Shown in pieces: positions 17,493-26,244 of a stretch of 64,000 bases of DNA (position 1 is the stretch's first letter; the number at the start of each line of letters is the position of its first letter). The notes beneath the pieces are model-generated. The model searched no databases. It had not been told where the DNA came from and saw only the letters and a program-made list of their open reading frames with translations. The stretch spans positions 186,001 through 250,000 of the forward strand of contig NZ_FQWV01000002.1 in NCBI RefSeq assembly GCF_900129775.1, in the 5' to 3' direction. Source of the stretch: Halobaculum gomorrense. GTDB taxonomy: Archaea; Halobacteriota; Halobacteria; Halobacteriales; Haloferacaceae. Both the position numbers and the translations under genes were made by a program.

Positions 17493-19421
17493 ATGACAGA
17501 CCTCGGCGGATTCCGGGACCACGTCGCGCACGTGGACCTCTCGGCGGGCGACGTATCGTACGCGGGCATCGACGACGAGGATGCCAAGAAATACATCGGC
17601 GCGCGCGGTCTCGGCGTGAAGTACGTCTTCGACGCGGGTCCGGACGTGGAGCCGCTGGAGCCGGAGAACCGACTGTGCTTCATGAACGGGCCGCTCACGG
17701 GCACCCAAACCGTGATGAGCGGCCGGATCGCGGTGGTGACGAAGTCGCCCCTTACGGGCACCGTCACCGACAGTCACCACGGCGGCTGGTCGGGCGCGCG
17801 CCTGAAGTGGTCGGGCTTCGACGGCCTGGTGTTCGACGGCGCGAGCGACGATCCGGTGTACGCGTTCGTTGAGGACGGCGAGGTGGAACTGCGCGACGCC
17901 TCCCACGTCGCGGGTAAGGGCGTCCACGACACCATCGACGCCCTCGGTGAGGAGGTCGACGGCACCGTCGGACGCAACGTCTCCGTGATGGCGATCGGCC
18001 CCGGCGGCGAGAACGGCGTGAAGTACGCCTGCATCGTCAACGAGGACGACCGGGCCTCCGGCCGCGGCGGCACGGGCGCGGTGATGGGCTCGAAGAACCT
18101 CAAGGCGGTCGTCGTCAAGTCGGGCACCAAGATGCCCAAGCCGGAGAAGCCCGACGTGTTCCAGGAGGGGTACCAGCAGGCGATGGAAGTCATCCAGGAG
18201 TCCGACGTGACCGCGCCCAACGAGGGCGGCCTCTCGCTGTACGGGACGAACGTCCTGATGAACGCCGGCGAGGAGATGGACGGCCTCCCGACGAAGAACG
18301 GGAAGTACACCTCGACGGCCGCGATGCGCGACGCCGAGGGCGCCGATGTCGACGCCGAGCGCGTCTCCGGCGAGAACGTCCGCGAGAACATCCTCGTCGA
18401 CGAGCCGACGTGTCACTCCTGTCCGGTCGCCTGCAAGAAGGAGGTCGAGGTGTCGGTGATGCACAAGGGCGAGGAGCTGAACGTTCGCACCGAGTCGTAC
18501 GAGTACGAGTCGGCGTACGCGCTGGGCCCCAACTCCGCGCACACCGAGCGCGACGAGATCGCCGTCATGATCGAGCGCTGCAACGACATGGGCCTCGACA
18601 CCATCGAGATGGGCAACATGATGGCCATGGCGATGGAGATGTCCGAGGAGGGTAAGCTCGACGGCCTCGACGAGCAGCTCGACTGGGGCGACACCGAGCG
18701 CATGATCGACCTCATCGACGAGGTCGCCCACCGGGACGGCGAGCTTCCCGACGCGCTCGCGGAGGGCGCAAACGGCCTCGCCGAGCGCTTCGACGCGCAC
18801 GACAACTCCCTGGCGGTCAAGGGCCAGACGATCCCCGCGTACGACCCGCGCTGCATGAAGGGAATGGGCATCGCGTACGCCACCTCCAACCGCGGCGCGT
18901 GCCACCTGCGCGCGTACACGCCGTCGGCTGAGATCCTCGGCATCCCGCAGAAGGTCGACCCCTACGAGCACGAGGGCAAAGGCGAGCTGACGGTCACCTT
19001 CCAGGACCTGCACGCCATCTCGGACTCGTTCGACATCTGCAAGTTCAACGCCTTCGCCGAGGGGATCGAGGAGTACGTCATGCAGTACAGCGGCATGACG
19101 GGCCTCGACGTGACCGAGGACGACCTCATCGAGGCCGGCAAGCGGATCTACACCCTCGAGCGCTACTACAACAACCTCAACGGCTTCGACGGCGAGGACG
19201 ACTCGCTGCCCGCGCGGTTCCTCGAAGGCGGCATCCCCGGGCAGGGCGCCTCCGAGGGTGAGTATTGCGAGCTCCCCGAGATGAAAGCGGAGTACTACGA
19301 GACCCGCGGCTGGGTCGACGGCGTCGTCCCGGACGAGCGCCTCGACGAGCTCGACATCGACGTCGGGCCGGGCACGGGCGTCTCCTCGGGCGACTCGGGC
19401 GTCGCGCCCGCTGACGACTAG
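17493..19421 (+). CDS. aor: Aldehyde ferredoxin oxidoreductase family tungsten enzyme
   Basis: The 642-residue protein is of standard length for AOR-family enzymes, which oxidise aldehydes to acids at a tungstopterin and pass electrons to ferredoxin. The N-terminal domain has GARGLGVKYVFD and the segment STGPLTG-like MNGPLTGTQTVMSG; the 4Fe-4S motif is CHSCPVACKK with the fourth Cys in DICKFNAF. GRGGTGAVMGSKNLKAV is also family-typical. A MoaD/ThiS-family gene that could serve pterin cofactor synthesis lies 4 kb downstream. The actual aldehyde is unknown. Confidence 0.9.
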   Translation: MTDLGGFRDHVAHVDLSAGDVSYAGIDDEDAKKYIGARGLGVKYVFDAGPDVEPLEPENRLCFMNGPLTGTQTVMSGRIAVVTKSPLTGTVTDSHHGGWSGARLKWSGFDGLVFDGASDDPVYAFVEDGEVELRDASHVAGKGVHDTIDALGEEVDGTVGRNVSVMAIGPGGENGVKYACIVNEDDRASGRGGTGAVMGSKNLKAVVVKSGTKMPKPEKPDVFQEGYQQAMEVIQESDVTAPNEGGLSLYGTNVLMNAGEEMDGLPTKNGKYTSTAAMRDAEGADVDAERVSGENVRENILVDEPTCHSCPVACKKEVEVSVMHKGEELNVRTESYEYESAYALGPNSAHTERDEIAVMIERCNDMGLDTIEMGNMMAMAMEMSEEGKLDGLDEQLDWGDTERMIDLIDEVAHRDGELPDALAEGANGLAERFDAHDNSLAVKGQTIPAYDPRCMKGMGIAYATSNRGACHLRAYTPSAEILGIPQKVDPYEHEGKGELTVTFQDLHAISDSFDICKFNAFAEGIEEYVMQYSGMTGLDVTEDDLIEAGKRIYTLERYYNNLNGFDGEDDSLPARFLEGGIPGQGASEGEYCELPEMKAEYYETRGWVDGVVPDERLDELDIDVGPGTGVSSGDSGVAPADD

Positions 19422-19423
19422 GA

Positions 19424-19450
19424 CGAGACGCGAGCGTAGCGAGCGTCTCG
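19424..19450. terminator. Hairpin just after the aldehyde oxidoreductase stop, 11-base loop
   Basis: Perfect 8-base arms CGAGACGC (19424-19431) and GCGTCTCG (19443-19450) enclose the loop GAGCGTAGCGA. It begins three bases after the stop codon, so it may act as a transcript 3' end. The loop is nearly the reverse complement of the loop shared by two hairpins about 110-180 bases further on. Confidence 0.55.
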
Positions 19451-19552
19451 GCAGAACGGCGGCGAGGTGTGTGCGGCCGACCGGAGGTCGGCCGCACGGC
19501 CCGAGCCGCCCACGAACGACCACTTTTGCGGGGGCATGTCCTCGCGCGCCTC

Positions 19553-19607
19553 CGGAAGACTCGCTCCGCTCGTCTTCCGTGTTCTCGTTCGCTCCGCTCA
19601 CGAGAAC
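19553..19607. repeat. Two adjacent hairpins with different stems and an identical 11-base loop
   Basis: The first hairpin has arms CGGAAGAC (19553-19560) and GTCTTCCG (19572-19579); the second has arms GTTCTCGT (19581-19588) and ACGAGAAC (19600-19607). Both enclose exactly TCGCTCCGCTC. The stem sequences are unrelated, so the loop is what is conserved. Confidence 0.85.
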
Positions 19608-19801
19608 TCCGGCGCGCTGCGGCCAGAACCCGCAAAAATCCGTCGATGATCAAAAGGCCGCTCGCTCGCCAGCCTCACGGCTGGCTCGCTCGCGGTACAA
19701 CTGCTAGTGATCAGTGGATTCTCAGCTTCGTCGATCGCTCTCTCGTCTCCCGTTCGCACCTACCGCCCAGATTTTTCACCTCCCCGTGAGGATGGCGGCC
19801 C

Positions 19802-20185
19802 GTGTCCAGCGAGTCCCCGCTCACCCTCCGACAGTCGCTGAGCTCCCGAACCGGGATCGCGGTCGTCGTCCTGGTCGTCCTGTTCACCCTCTATGCCGTC
19901 CTGATTCAGGCGCAGGTGCTGGTGGTCGTGTACCTGCTCTCGGTCGCGTTCCTGCTGTGGCTGCTGTCTCGATTCGTCCGCGCCCACGAGCGCATCGCGG
20001 TCGCGCAGGAACGCCGCGCTGCGGTCGCCACCGACGACAGTGCGGGCGACGTTGACCGGTCGGGTACCGCCGGCGACGCGACCGCCGACACGGCACCGGC
20101 GGACGCCGACGGCGTGGACCGCCCCGCCTCAGGCGTCGCTGAACCGGGCGATCAGCCAGACGGTGAGGACGACCGCGAGGAGTGA
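19802..20185 (+). CDS. Small membrane protein with acidic C-terminal tail
   Basis: The 127-residue protein starts at a GTG and has two close hydrophobic helices (about residues 17-37 and 38-57), a basic stretch (RFVRAHERIAVAQERR) and then a long Asp/Ala-rich disordered tail. No family was recognised. Its 3' end overlaps the convergent MFS gene by 57 bases, unusual spacing that could mean that the true stop of one of the two genes lies elsewhere. Confidence 0.55.
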   Translation: MSSESPLTLRQSLSSRTGIAVVVLVVLFTLYAVLIQAQVLVVVYLLSVAFLLWLLSRFVRAHERIAVAQERRAAVATDDSAGDVDRSGTAGDATADTAPADADGVDRPASGVAEPGDQPDGEDDREE

Positions 20186-21108
20186 GACGCCGGCGACCGC
20201 GAGGAACGCCGCCCGTCGGCCGGCCGTCTCGATGAGGTAGCCGAACGCCGGCGGCGCCACGGCGTTGCCCAGCATCACCCCGATAGTCGTGATCGCGAAG
20301 CTGGTTCCGGTCGTCCCGTCGGGCGCGAACGCGTCGGTGAGCTTCGAGCGCGCCGGTCCGGCGATCGACCGCGCCTCGCCGACGAGCAGCACGAGCACGA
20401 CGGCGACGAGCGGGCCGACCGTGCCGAGCGCGAACAGACCGACGAGCCCGGCGACCGCGGCGAAGCTGGCGACCATCACCGGCCCGGCGCTGATCCGGTC
20501 GGAGAGGTCGCCGCCGACGGCGGCGGACTCGTCGTCGTTCCCCTCGCGGTTCGGCGCCGTCACCGCGCCGTCGACGCGGGCGGCGAACAGCCACGTGAGG
20601 TTCGGGGAGGCGACGAGGCCGCCGGCGCCGATGAGGCCGACGCCGACGCGCCAGGAGTAGCCCGCGGCGACGACGCCCGCGATGAGCACCGGCGGCGTCG
20701 CGAAGCCGAGCGACCCCCGAAGCCGTAGAGGCTGTACGCGCGACCCATCAGGTCGTCGGGCGTGGAATCGGAGATGAGGGGGTAGTGCGCCGGGTGATGC
20801 CCCGCGACGCCGATCCCGATGACCGCCTGCGCGACGAGGAGCCACTCGTAGGTGGGCGCCGCGGCGGCCGCGAGCACGCCGACGGCCCTGACCACCGACG
20901 AGAGCCCGAACGCGAGCGTGCGGTCGTAGCGGTCCGCGAGTCGGCCGAAGGGGAGCTGAAACGCCGTGTTGGTCGCCCCTTGCACGCCGAGCGCGACGCC
21001 CAGTGCGGCGAGCCCGACTTCGAACTCGCCGGACAGCACCGCGAGGATCGGCGGGAACAACACGAGGTACGCGTGGTTGAGGTACTGCGAGGCCGAGACG
21101 GCGCTCAC
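20129..21108 (-). pseudogene. Major facilitator superfamily transporter, frameshifted
   Basis: The N-terminal half (from about 21108, SASQYLNHAYLVLFPPILAV, then GRLADRYDRT, the loop motif between helices 2 and 3) and the C-terminal half (LGFATPPVLIAGVVAAGYSW to IARFSDA) are in different frames. They join without gap if one C is added to the run of five C at 20714-20718 (plus strand). The N-terminal frame has no ATG; the GTG at 21108 is the only start and a short open stretch precedes it. A full-length product would have about 12 helices and 330 residues. Either the gene is recently broken or the base run was misread. Confidence 0.8.
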
Positions 21109-21268
21109 GACGACCCACGTCTCTCGGGGGGCGCGGCGCGCGGCGGCCAGCGGCGACTCCGTTATCGTCCGATCCTCCGGTCGGTCGCTCCTCTGCTCGC
21201 GGGCGTCGGCAAGCGCCGCCGCCTCCGGGTCTGGGTGCGGTCACTTCGACCAGTGGGCATCGGGTCGA

Positions 21269-21604
21269 TCACAGGAGGAAGCGCGCGAGGTGGAGCCCGG
21301 CCATTCCGGCGGCGACCGTCCACAGCACGTCCTCGGTCTGCCACGCCGCCGCGACCGCGGCGGCGCCGCCGACGATCTCCGGGGACACGAGCGCCCCGAT
21401 GGTCGCGCCCGCCGGCGTGAAGTCCGGAACGACCAGCGCGGCCAGCACCGCCGCGGGGACGTACACGAGCGCGCGCTCCAGCCACCCGGGAACCTCATCG
21501 ACGCGGCCGAACAGGTGGATGAACGACAGGCGGATGGCGAACGTGGCCAGCCCCCCGGCGACGATGACCGCCCAGACCGACAGCGGGCCGTAGCTCGTCG
21601 CCAT
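21269..21604 (-). CDS. azlD: AzlD-family branched-chain amino acid transport protein
   Basis: The 111-residue protein has about four hydrophobic helices and the AzlD pattern TFAIRLSFIHLFG, VPGWLERALVYVPAAVLAALVVPD. AzlD is the small partner of AzlC in an exporter of branched-chain amino acids. The ATG shares its first base with the azlC stop (TGATG), which shows coupling. Confidence 0.85.
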   Translation of the reverse strand: MATSYGPLSVWAVIVAGGLATFAIRLSFIHLFGRVDEVPGWLERALVYVPAAVLAALVVPDFTPAGATIGALVSPEIVGGAAAVAAAWQTEDVLWTVAAGMAGLHLARFLL

Positions 21605-22437
21605 CAGCGTCCCCCCGCCCGGTCGCTCTGGCCGTCGTGGTCGCCCCCGCCGTCGGCGTCGGTGTCGTCGCTGTCGACCCCGTCGTTGCCGTCGACCCCG
21701 TCGCCACCGATCCCGTCGTCGTCGCCCTCGCCGGCAGCCCCGAGGCCCGCTTCGTCGACGGCGATCCCGGTCGCGACGCCGCCGACGGCGCCGACGATCA
21801 GCCCGGCGTTGAACGGGAGTCCCGCGCCCGCCACCGCGACCGCGGCGGCGACGAGGGCGGCCGCGAGACTCGGGGCGTCGGAGACGGCGGGGACGAGCAG
21901 CGCGAGGAACACGAGCGGCACGGCGAAGCCGAGGCGCCACCCGTCGGGGACGGCGGCGCCGAAGACGACGCCGACGACGGTGCCGACCTGCCAGACGACC
22001 CACAGCGTGAGCGCGACGCCGAGGTAGTAGTAGGGGCGGCGGGTGGTGCCCTCGCGGTCGCGGTCGCTCGCGTAGCGGGCCAGCGCCAGCGCGTACGCCT
22101 GGTCGGTGAGCAGGTACGCACAGCCGGCTCGCACGCGCGCCGAGAGGTCGCGGAAGTACGGCGCGATCGACGCCGAGTACATCAGCATTCGGAGGTTCAC
22201 GACGACGACGGTGAGCACGACGACGCCGAGTGCGGCGTCCTGTCCGAGCAGCTCGATGGCTGCGAGCTGGGAGGCGCCGGCGAAGACGACGACGGAGAGG
22301 CCGGCGGTCTGCAGCGGCGTGAGGCCCGCCTCGACGCCCGCGACGCCGGCGACGAGCGCGAACGGCACGATCCCGAGCAGCAGCGGGAGCGTGTCGCGGA
22401 CCCCAGCGCGCAGGTCCGGTGGGAAGCGGCTGTCCAT
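21604..22437 (-). CDS. azlC: AzlC-family branched-chain amino acid exporter subunit
   Basis: The 277-residue protein has seven to eight hydrophobic helices and family stretches such as LPLLLGIVPFALVAG, VFAGASQLAAIELL, NLRMLMYSASIAP and LLTDQAYALAL. It ends with a tail of about 40 residues almost wholly Asp and Gly, an addition not typical of bacterial AzlC. It sits directly before azlD and both are read on the minus strand. Confidence 0.87.
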   Translation of the reverse strand: MDSRFPPDLRAGVRDTLPLLLGIVPFALVAGVAGVEAGLTPLQTAGLSVVVFAGASQLAAIELLGQDAALGVVVLTVVVVNLRMLMYSASIAPYFRDLSARVRAGCAYLLTDQAYALALARYASDRDREGTTRRPYYYLGVALTLWVVWQVGTVVGVVFGAAVPDGWRLGFAVPLVFLALLVPAVSDAPSLAAALVAAAVAVAGAGLPFNAGLIVGAVGGVATGIAVDEAGLGAAGEGDDDGIGGDGVDGNDGVDSDDTDADGGGDHDGQSDRAGGR

Positions 22438-22502
22438 GGGTCACGGCCGGCGCGCGCACTCAAGGCGGCAGCGATCTCGGCAGCGGCGTGGGAGTCGGAG
22501 AG

Positions 22503-22994
22503 TTATCGCCCGACGACGACCGCCTCGCGCAGTTCGAGCGCGGACTCGAATTCCCGGCGTCGCCGCCGCTGCGTCCCGACCCGGAGGAGGTGCTGCTCGT
22601 GGGCGCGGCGGAGGGCGTCGACCTCGCGGCGGTTCACGCCGAGTTCGTCGCCGATCTCCTTCCAGTGCCCCTCCGGCACGAGGAACGTCACGGCGCCGCG
22701 GTCGGCGCCCTCATCGACGCACTCGTAGGCCCGCTCGTACTCGTCGAGGTGCCCGCGGAGGTGCTCGTCGGCCGCCCGGAGGAGTTCGGGGAGCCGGCCG
22801 GCGCCGACGCTCGCCTTCGCCGCAGCGATCATGAGCGCGTTCGGGTCGATCGGGTGGCCCATCGCCCGCGTCTCGGGGTCGTACGACGGGTCCGCGTCGC
22901 CCGCGCGGTCGGTGCCGTCCCCGTCCTCGCGGTCGGTGCCGTCCTCGTCCTCGCGGTCGGTGCCGTCCCCGTCCTCGCGGTCGCGCCCGGGCAT
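22503..22994 (-). CDS. Conserved haloarchaeal hypothetical protein with repetitive acidic N-terminus
   Basis: The 163-residue protein begins with about 3 copies of an eight-residue repeat (DREDGDGT-like) and continues into a conserved-looking helical part (IDPNALMIAAAKASVGAGRLPELL, VTFLVPEGHWKEIGDELGVNRREVDALRRAHEQ). The last part resembles a helix-turn-helix. Its ATG overlaps the stop of the MoaD-like gene (TGATG), so the two are coupled. The function is unknown. Confidence 0.65.
   Translation of the reverse strand: MPGRDREDGDGTDREDEDGTDREDGDGTDRAGDADPSYDPETRAMGHPIDPNALMIAAAKASVGAGRLPELLRAADEHLRGHLDEYERAYECVDEGADRGAVTFLVPEGHWKEIGDELGVNRREVDALRRAHEQHLLRVGTQRRRRREFESALELREAVVVGR
22904..22983. 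repeat. 24-bp in-frame tandem repeat (about 3.3 copies)
   Basis: A 24-base unit starting CGCGGTCGGT begins at 22904, 22928, 22952 and, truncated, 22976. It encodes the Asp/Glu/Arg-rich octapeptide repeat at the N-terminus of the hypothetical protein and keeps the frame. Confidence 0.9.
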
Positions 22995-23659
22995 CACCCG
23001 CCGGCGCGCATCGCCTTCTGTCCGAACCGGTCGATCAGGTCGTCGAGGACGGCGGGGTCGCCCTCGAAAGTGACCGTCACTTCGGTGAGCGTGATGGCGC
23101 CCGCGGCGGCGACCTTCTCGGCGGCGACGGAGGCGCGCCAGCCGTCGCCGACGACCTCGGTCACCGCCTCGTCGGGACCGTCCGCGTCGCCGCCGAGGTT
23201 CCGGAGGTAGTGAACCGCGAGGCGTCGGGAAATCCCGCGGTAGGCCTCAGTTCGGGTCTCCGAGGAGACTGCGGTCGCCGCGCCGTCGTCGCCCTCGCCG
23301 TCGCAATCGCCGTCAGACGCCGCTTCGGCGTCTCCGCCGTCGGTCCGCACGGCGGCCGACGCCGGTCGGTCGCGGTCGACGCTGCCGCCGGCGACGGGGG
23401 GGAACACCGCGAGCGTGTCGCCGTCGTCGACCGCCGTCTCGATTCCGTCCATGTGCAGGACCTCGCGGCCGTTGAGCAGGACGTTGATCTGCGGCTTGAG
23501 GTCGCCGTTCTGGAGGAGGTTGCCCGCGAGGCCGTCGTACTCGGCCTCCAGTGCCTCCAGCACGTCTCCGACGGTGCTGGCGTCGGGGAACGATCGGTCG
23601 ACGGTCTTCGAGCCGACCGCCTCCCGGAACGTGGCGAAGAACTTCAGCGTGAGCTCCAT
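22994..23659 (-). CDS. MoaD/ThiS-family ubiquitin-like protein fused to a MoaD-related C-terminal domain
   Basis: Residues 1-92 form a beta-grasp MoaD-like domain (MELTLKFFATFREAVG, LLNGREV, DDGDTLAVFPPVAGG) ending in Gly91-Gly92, the position at which sulfur carriers and SAMPs normally end. Here the chain goes on through an acidic linker into a second domain (YRGISRRLAVHYLRNLGG to the end) like the extra domain of some MoaD-related proteins, and the whole protein again ends in AGG. It may serve molybdopterin or tungstopterin synthesis or protein conjugation; an AOR gene and a molybdopterin enzyme are in the same window. The 221-residue length is over twice the usual. Confidence 0.75.
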   Translation of the reverse strand: MELTLKFFATFREAVGSKTVDRSFPDASTVGDVLEALEAEYDGLAGNLLQNGDLKPQINVLLNGREVLHMDGIETAVDDGDTLAVFPPVAGGSVDRDRPASAAVRTDGGDAEAASDGDCDGEGDDGAATAVSSETRTEAYRGISRRLAVHYLRNLGGDADGPDEAVTEVVGDGWRASVAAEKVAAAGAITLTEVTVTFEGDPAVLDDLIDRFGQKAMRAGG

Positions 23660-23871
23660 GATCGAATGTGGGTGGAGACAGATAAAAAGGTGCACGGGGA
23701 GCGTGAGGCCGACCGGAGTGCGGTCTCGACACGACGGCGACGAGCTCGCGGGCGAGTCGCCCACGCGACGCGCGGCTGACCGGCGGGGGCCTCGAACGTG
23801 CGAACGGGGAGCGTCGCGACGCCGACGCGGAAACCGTCATCCGTATCACTCTGCTGGACCGACGAGTCGAC

Positions 23872-24270
23872 ATGTCGGACCCCATCGACACGGACCTCTA
23901 CGAGCGGACGAAGGCGCTGTTGGAACCCGGCGATATCGAACTGCTCGGCATGGTCGTTCACACCGACCTGGGCGGTCAGGAAGACCTGGAGATGCAGGAG
24001 CTGACCGTCGACCTCAACGAGGTCATCGCCGAACACGCCGGCAAGGGCGAGTCGTACATCCACGCCGGCAACGAGGACACGGACTTCTCGTCGAACCAGT
24101 TTCAGGGGCGCACGCTCGACGACGAGGAGTTCGTCTGGGAGTGCCAGCAGCTGCTGCGGGAGGGTACTTTCGACCTCGTGTTCTACTACGAGGCCGGCGT
24201 CGACCAGGCGTCCCTGGGCGATGACGTGCGCGCGCTCGACGCCGTCCGCGACGTGACGCTCGTCCCCTGA
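23872..24270 (+). CDS. Conserved haloarchaeal protein (DUF5778-like)
   Basis: The 132-residue acidic soluble protein begins MSDPIDTDLYERTKALL and contains MVVHTDLGGQEDLEMQ and LVFYYEAGVDQ. It resembles a family restricted to halophilic archaea (DUF5778, recalled, not checked). It has no Cys and no membrane segment. The function is unknown. Confidence 0.65.
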   Translation: MSDPIDTDLYERTKALLEPGDIELLGMVVHTDLGGQEDLEMQELTVDLNEVIAEHAGKGESYIHAGNEDTDFSSNQFQGRTLDDEEFVWECQQLLREGTFDLVFYYEAGVDQASLGDDVRALDAVRDVTLVP

Positions 24271-24353
24271 CCGCGCGGACAAGCTCGCCGGCACCGTATG
24301 TGAGAACCCACCACGAACGCGACGCTTATCCTCGCGGCGTTCGCAGCGTCGGT

Positions 24354-25448
24354 ATGGACCAAGTCGGGACGGATGTCGACCTCTCGACGCTCGAACGCGC
24401 CGTCGTCAACGCCTTCCAGGGCGGCTTCCCTGTCGTCGAACGGCCGTGGGAGCCGGCTGCGGCGGCGCTCTCGGAGCGCGGGGTCGACGTGGACGCCGAC
24501 GAACTGCTCGCGACCGTCCGTGACCTGGACGAGCGCGGCGTGCTCTCGCGGTTCGGCGCGCTGGTGAACGCCGAGGAGATCGGCGGCACCGCGACGCTCG
24601 TGGCGATGCACGCCCCAGAGGACCGCTACGACGAAATCGCCGAGACGGTCAACGGCTTTCGCGAGGTGGCGCACAACTACGAGCGCGAACACCCGCACCT
24701 CAACATGTGGTTCGTGGTCTCGGTCGCCAGCGAGGACGAGGTAGAGCGCGTCCTCGGCGACATCGAGGCGGCGACCGGCCAGGAGACGTACAACCTCCCG
24801 AAGCAAGAGGAGTTCCACGTCGGCGCGACGTTCCTGCTCGACGGCCCTGTGAGCGACGGCGACCTCGACCTCTCACACCTCGGGCCCGAGGTCACGCCCG
24901 CCGAGGAGCGCGGCATCACCGCCCGCGAGCGCGACCTCGTCGTCGAGATCCAGGGCGGCCTCCCGGTGACGGAGACGCCGTACGCGGATGTGGCTGACGC
25001 GGTCGGTCAGCCCGTCGAGTGGGTCGTCGAGACGCTCACGCGCTTCAACGAGGAGGGGAAGGTGCGCCGCGTCGGCGTCATCCCGAACCACTACGCGCTC
25101 GGCTACACCGAGAACGGGATGACCGTCTGGGACGTGCCCGACGAGCTGCTCGGTGAGGTCGGCCCCGCCGTGGCGTCGCTGGGGTTCGTCACCCACTGCT
25201 ACCACCGGCCGCGACACGAGGGCGTGTGGCCGTACAACTTCTTCGCGATGACCCACGGTCGCGACGAGGCGGAGTCCGAGCGTCGCATCGAACAGGTGCG
25301 CGAGGTGATGGCGGAGTTCTGGGACGTGGGCGACGACGAGTGGGACTCGCTGTTCTCCACGCGCATCCTGAAGAAAACCGGGATCCGGCTCGACGAGCGC
25401 GCCGACGCGCAGGTGCGCCACGAGGGTGCGGGTCCCACGGACGCGTGA
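24354..25448 (+). CDS. Siroheme decarboxylase, fused AhbA-AhbB (Lrp/AsnC-like halves)
   Basis: The 364-residue protein is two tandem Lrp-like units. Each has an HTH-like part followed by an alpha-beta domain: the first contains SRFGALVNAEEIG and HNYEREHPHLNMWFVV, the second RRVGVIPNHYALGY and HCYHRPRHEGVWPYNFFAMTHG. This is the pattern of AhbA/AhbB, which remove two carboxyl groups from sirohaem in the alternative haem pathway of archaea. The ATG at 24354 gives a start at MDQVGTDVDLS. The next two genes act in the same pathway, which strengthens the assignment over a plain regulator. Confidence 0.87.
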   Translation: MDQVGTDVDLSTLERAVVNAFQGGFPVVERPWEPAAAALSERGVDVDADELLATVRDLDERGVLSRFGALVNAEEIGGTATLVAMHAPEDRYDEIAETVNGFREVAHNYEREHPHLNMWFVVSVASEDEVERVLGDIEAATGQETYNLPKQEEFHVGATFLLDGPVSDGDLDLSHLGPEVTPAEERGITARERDLVVEIQGGLPVTETPYADVADAVGQPVEWVVETLTRFNEEGKVRRVGVIPNHYALGYTENGMTVWDVPDELLGEVGPAVASLGFVTHCYHRPRHEGVWPYNFFAMTHGRDEAESERRIEQVREVMAEFWDVGDDEWDSLFSTRILKKTGIRLDERADAQVRHEGAGPTDA

Positions 25449-25605
25449 CCGTGGTCGGCACGCGGTCGCAGAGCGCGCCGGGCGACCGGCGAGCGCGGCC
25501 GCTGCTCCGACCCGAACGCGTTCGCTCACGGTCCACGGATCGTGGTCCGGCGGCCAAGAACTATCACCCCCGGATGGAATCGTCGACCGATGCGGAGGGA
25601 GTACC

Positions 25606-26244
25606 GTGATACCGCTGCTGCACGACTTCACGGACGAAACGGTGCTCGTCGTCGGCGGCGGCCCAGTCGGCGCGCGCAAGGCGCGCACGTTCGCGCGAGA
25701 GTCGCGGACCGTCGTCGTCAGCCCCGCGTTTGGCGAGCGAGAGTTCGGCGACGCAGAACTGGTGCGGGCGGCACCCGGCCCCGGGGAGGTGGCCGACTGG
25801 GTCGACCGCCTCGACCCGGCGCTGGTCGTCGCCGCGACGAGCGACGAGGCCGTGAACGAGGCGGTCGAGCGGGCCGCGCGGGAGGCGGGCGCGCTCGTCA
25901 ACCGGGCGGACCGCTCGGGCGGTCGCGACGCCGGCAGTGTCGTCGTGCCGGCGACGGTTCGCGACGATCCCGTCGTCGCGGCCGTCGCGACCGGCGGGGC
26001 CGCGCCCGCGCTCTCGAAGGAACTGCGTCGGCGGATCGAATCGGAGATCGATGGCGCGGGGCCGATGGCCGACCTGCTGGCGGAGATCCGCGCCGACCTG
26101 AAGGCGGCAAACGTCGATCCAACCGACCGACGGGATGCGGTTCGCGCGGTGGTCGGATCGTCGGCGGTTTGGAAGGCTTTACAAGAGGGACTCTCCAAGG
26201 CACGACAGGAAGCGGATCGAATCATGGAGGCGACCGATGATTGA
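25606..26244 (+). CDS. Precorrin-2 dehydrogenase / sirohydrochlorin-type NAD-dependent enzyme
   Basis: The 212-residue protein begins with a Rossmann fold (VLVVGGGPVGARKA) and has VAATSDEAVNEAV, VNRADRSG and ATGGAAPALSKELRRRIE, the signature of the CysG/SirC dehydrogenase domain that oxidises precorrin-2 to sirohydrochlorin. The GTG at 25606 is the only suitable start in frame before HDFTDETVLVVG. Its end overlaps hemA by eight bases. Confidence 0.87.
   Translation: MIPLLHDFTDETVLVVGGGPVGARKARTFARESRTVVVSPAFGEREFGDAELVRAAPGPGEVADWVDRLDPALVVAATSDEAVNEAVERAAREAGALVNRADRSGGRDAGSVVVPATVRDDPVVAAVATGGAAPALSKELRRRIESEIDGAGPMADLLAEIRADLKAANVDPTDRRDAVRAVVGSSAVWKALQEGLSKARQEADRIMEATDD

Larger units (their letters stand above)
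19422..19801. other. Gene-free, hairpin-rich intergenic region
   Basis: These 380 bases hold no convincing gene. Besides the hairpin at 19424-19450 they contain a perfect 12-base-arm hairpin, GTGCGGCCGACC at 19471-19482 and GGTCGGCCGCAC at 19486-19497 with a three-base loop, and a short CCAGCC/GGCTGG stem near 19670. An AT-rich run near 19752-19770 probably carries the promoter for the next small gene. Three overlapping short open frames on the plus strand are Ser/Arg-rich and judged noncoding. Confidence 0.7.

Noticed and set aside
22437-22502. A regulator or attachment site between azlC and the hypothetical gene
   Set aside because: Only a short unremarkable spacer; no repeat or TATA box was found.
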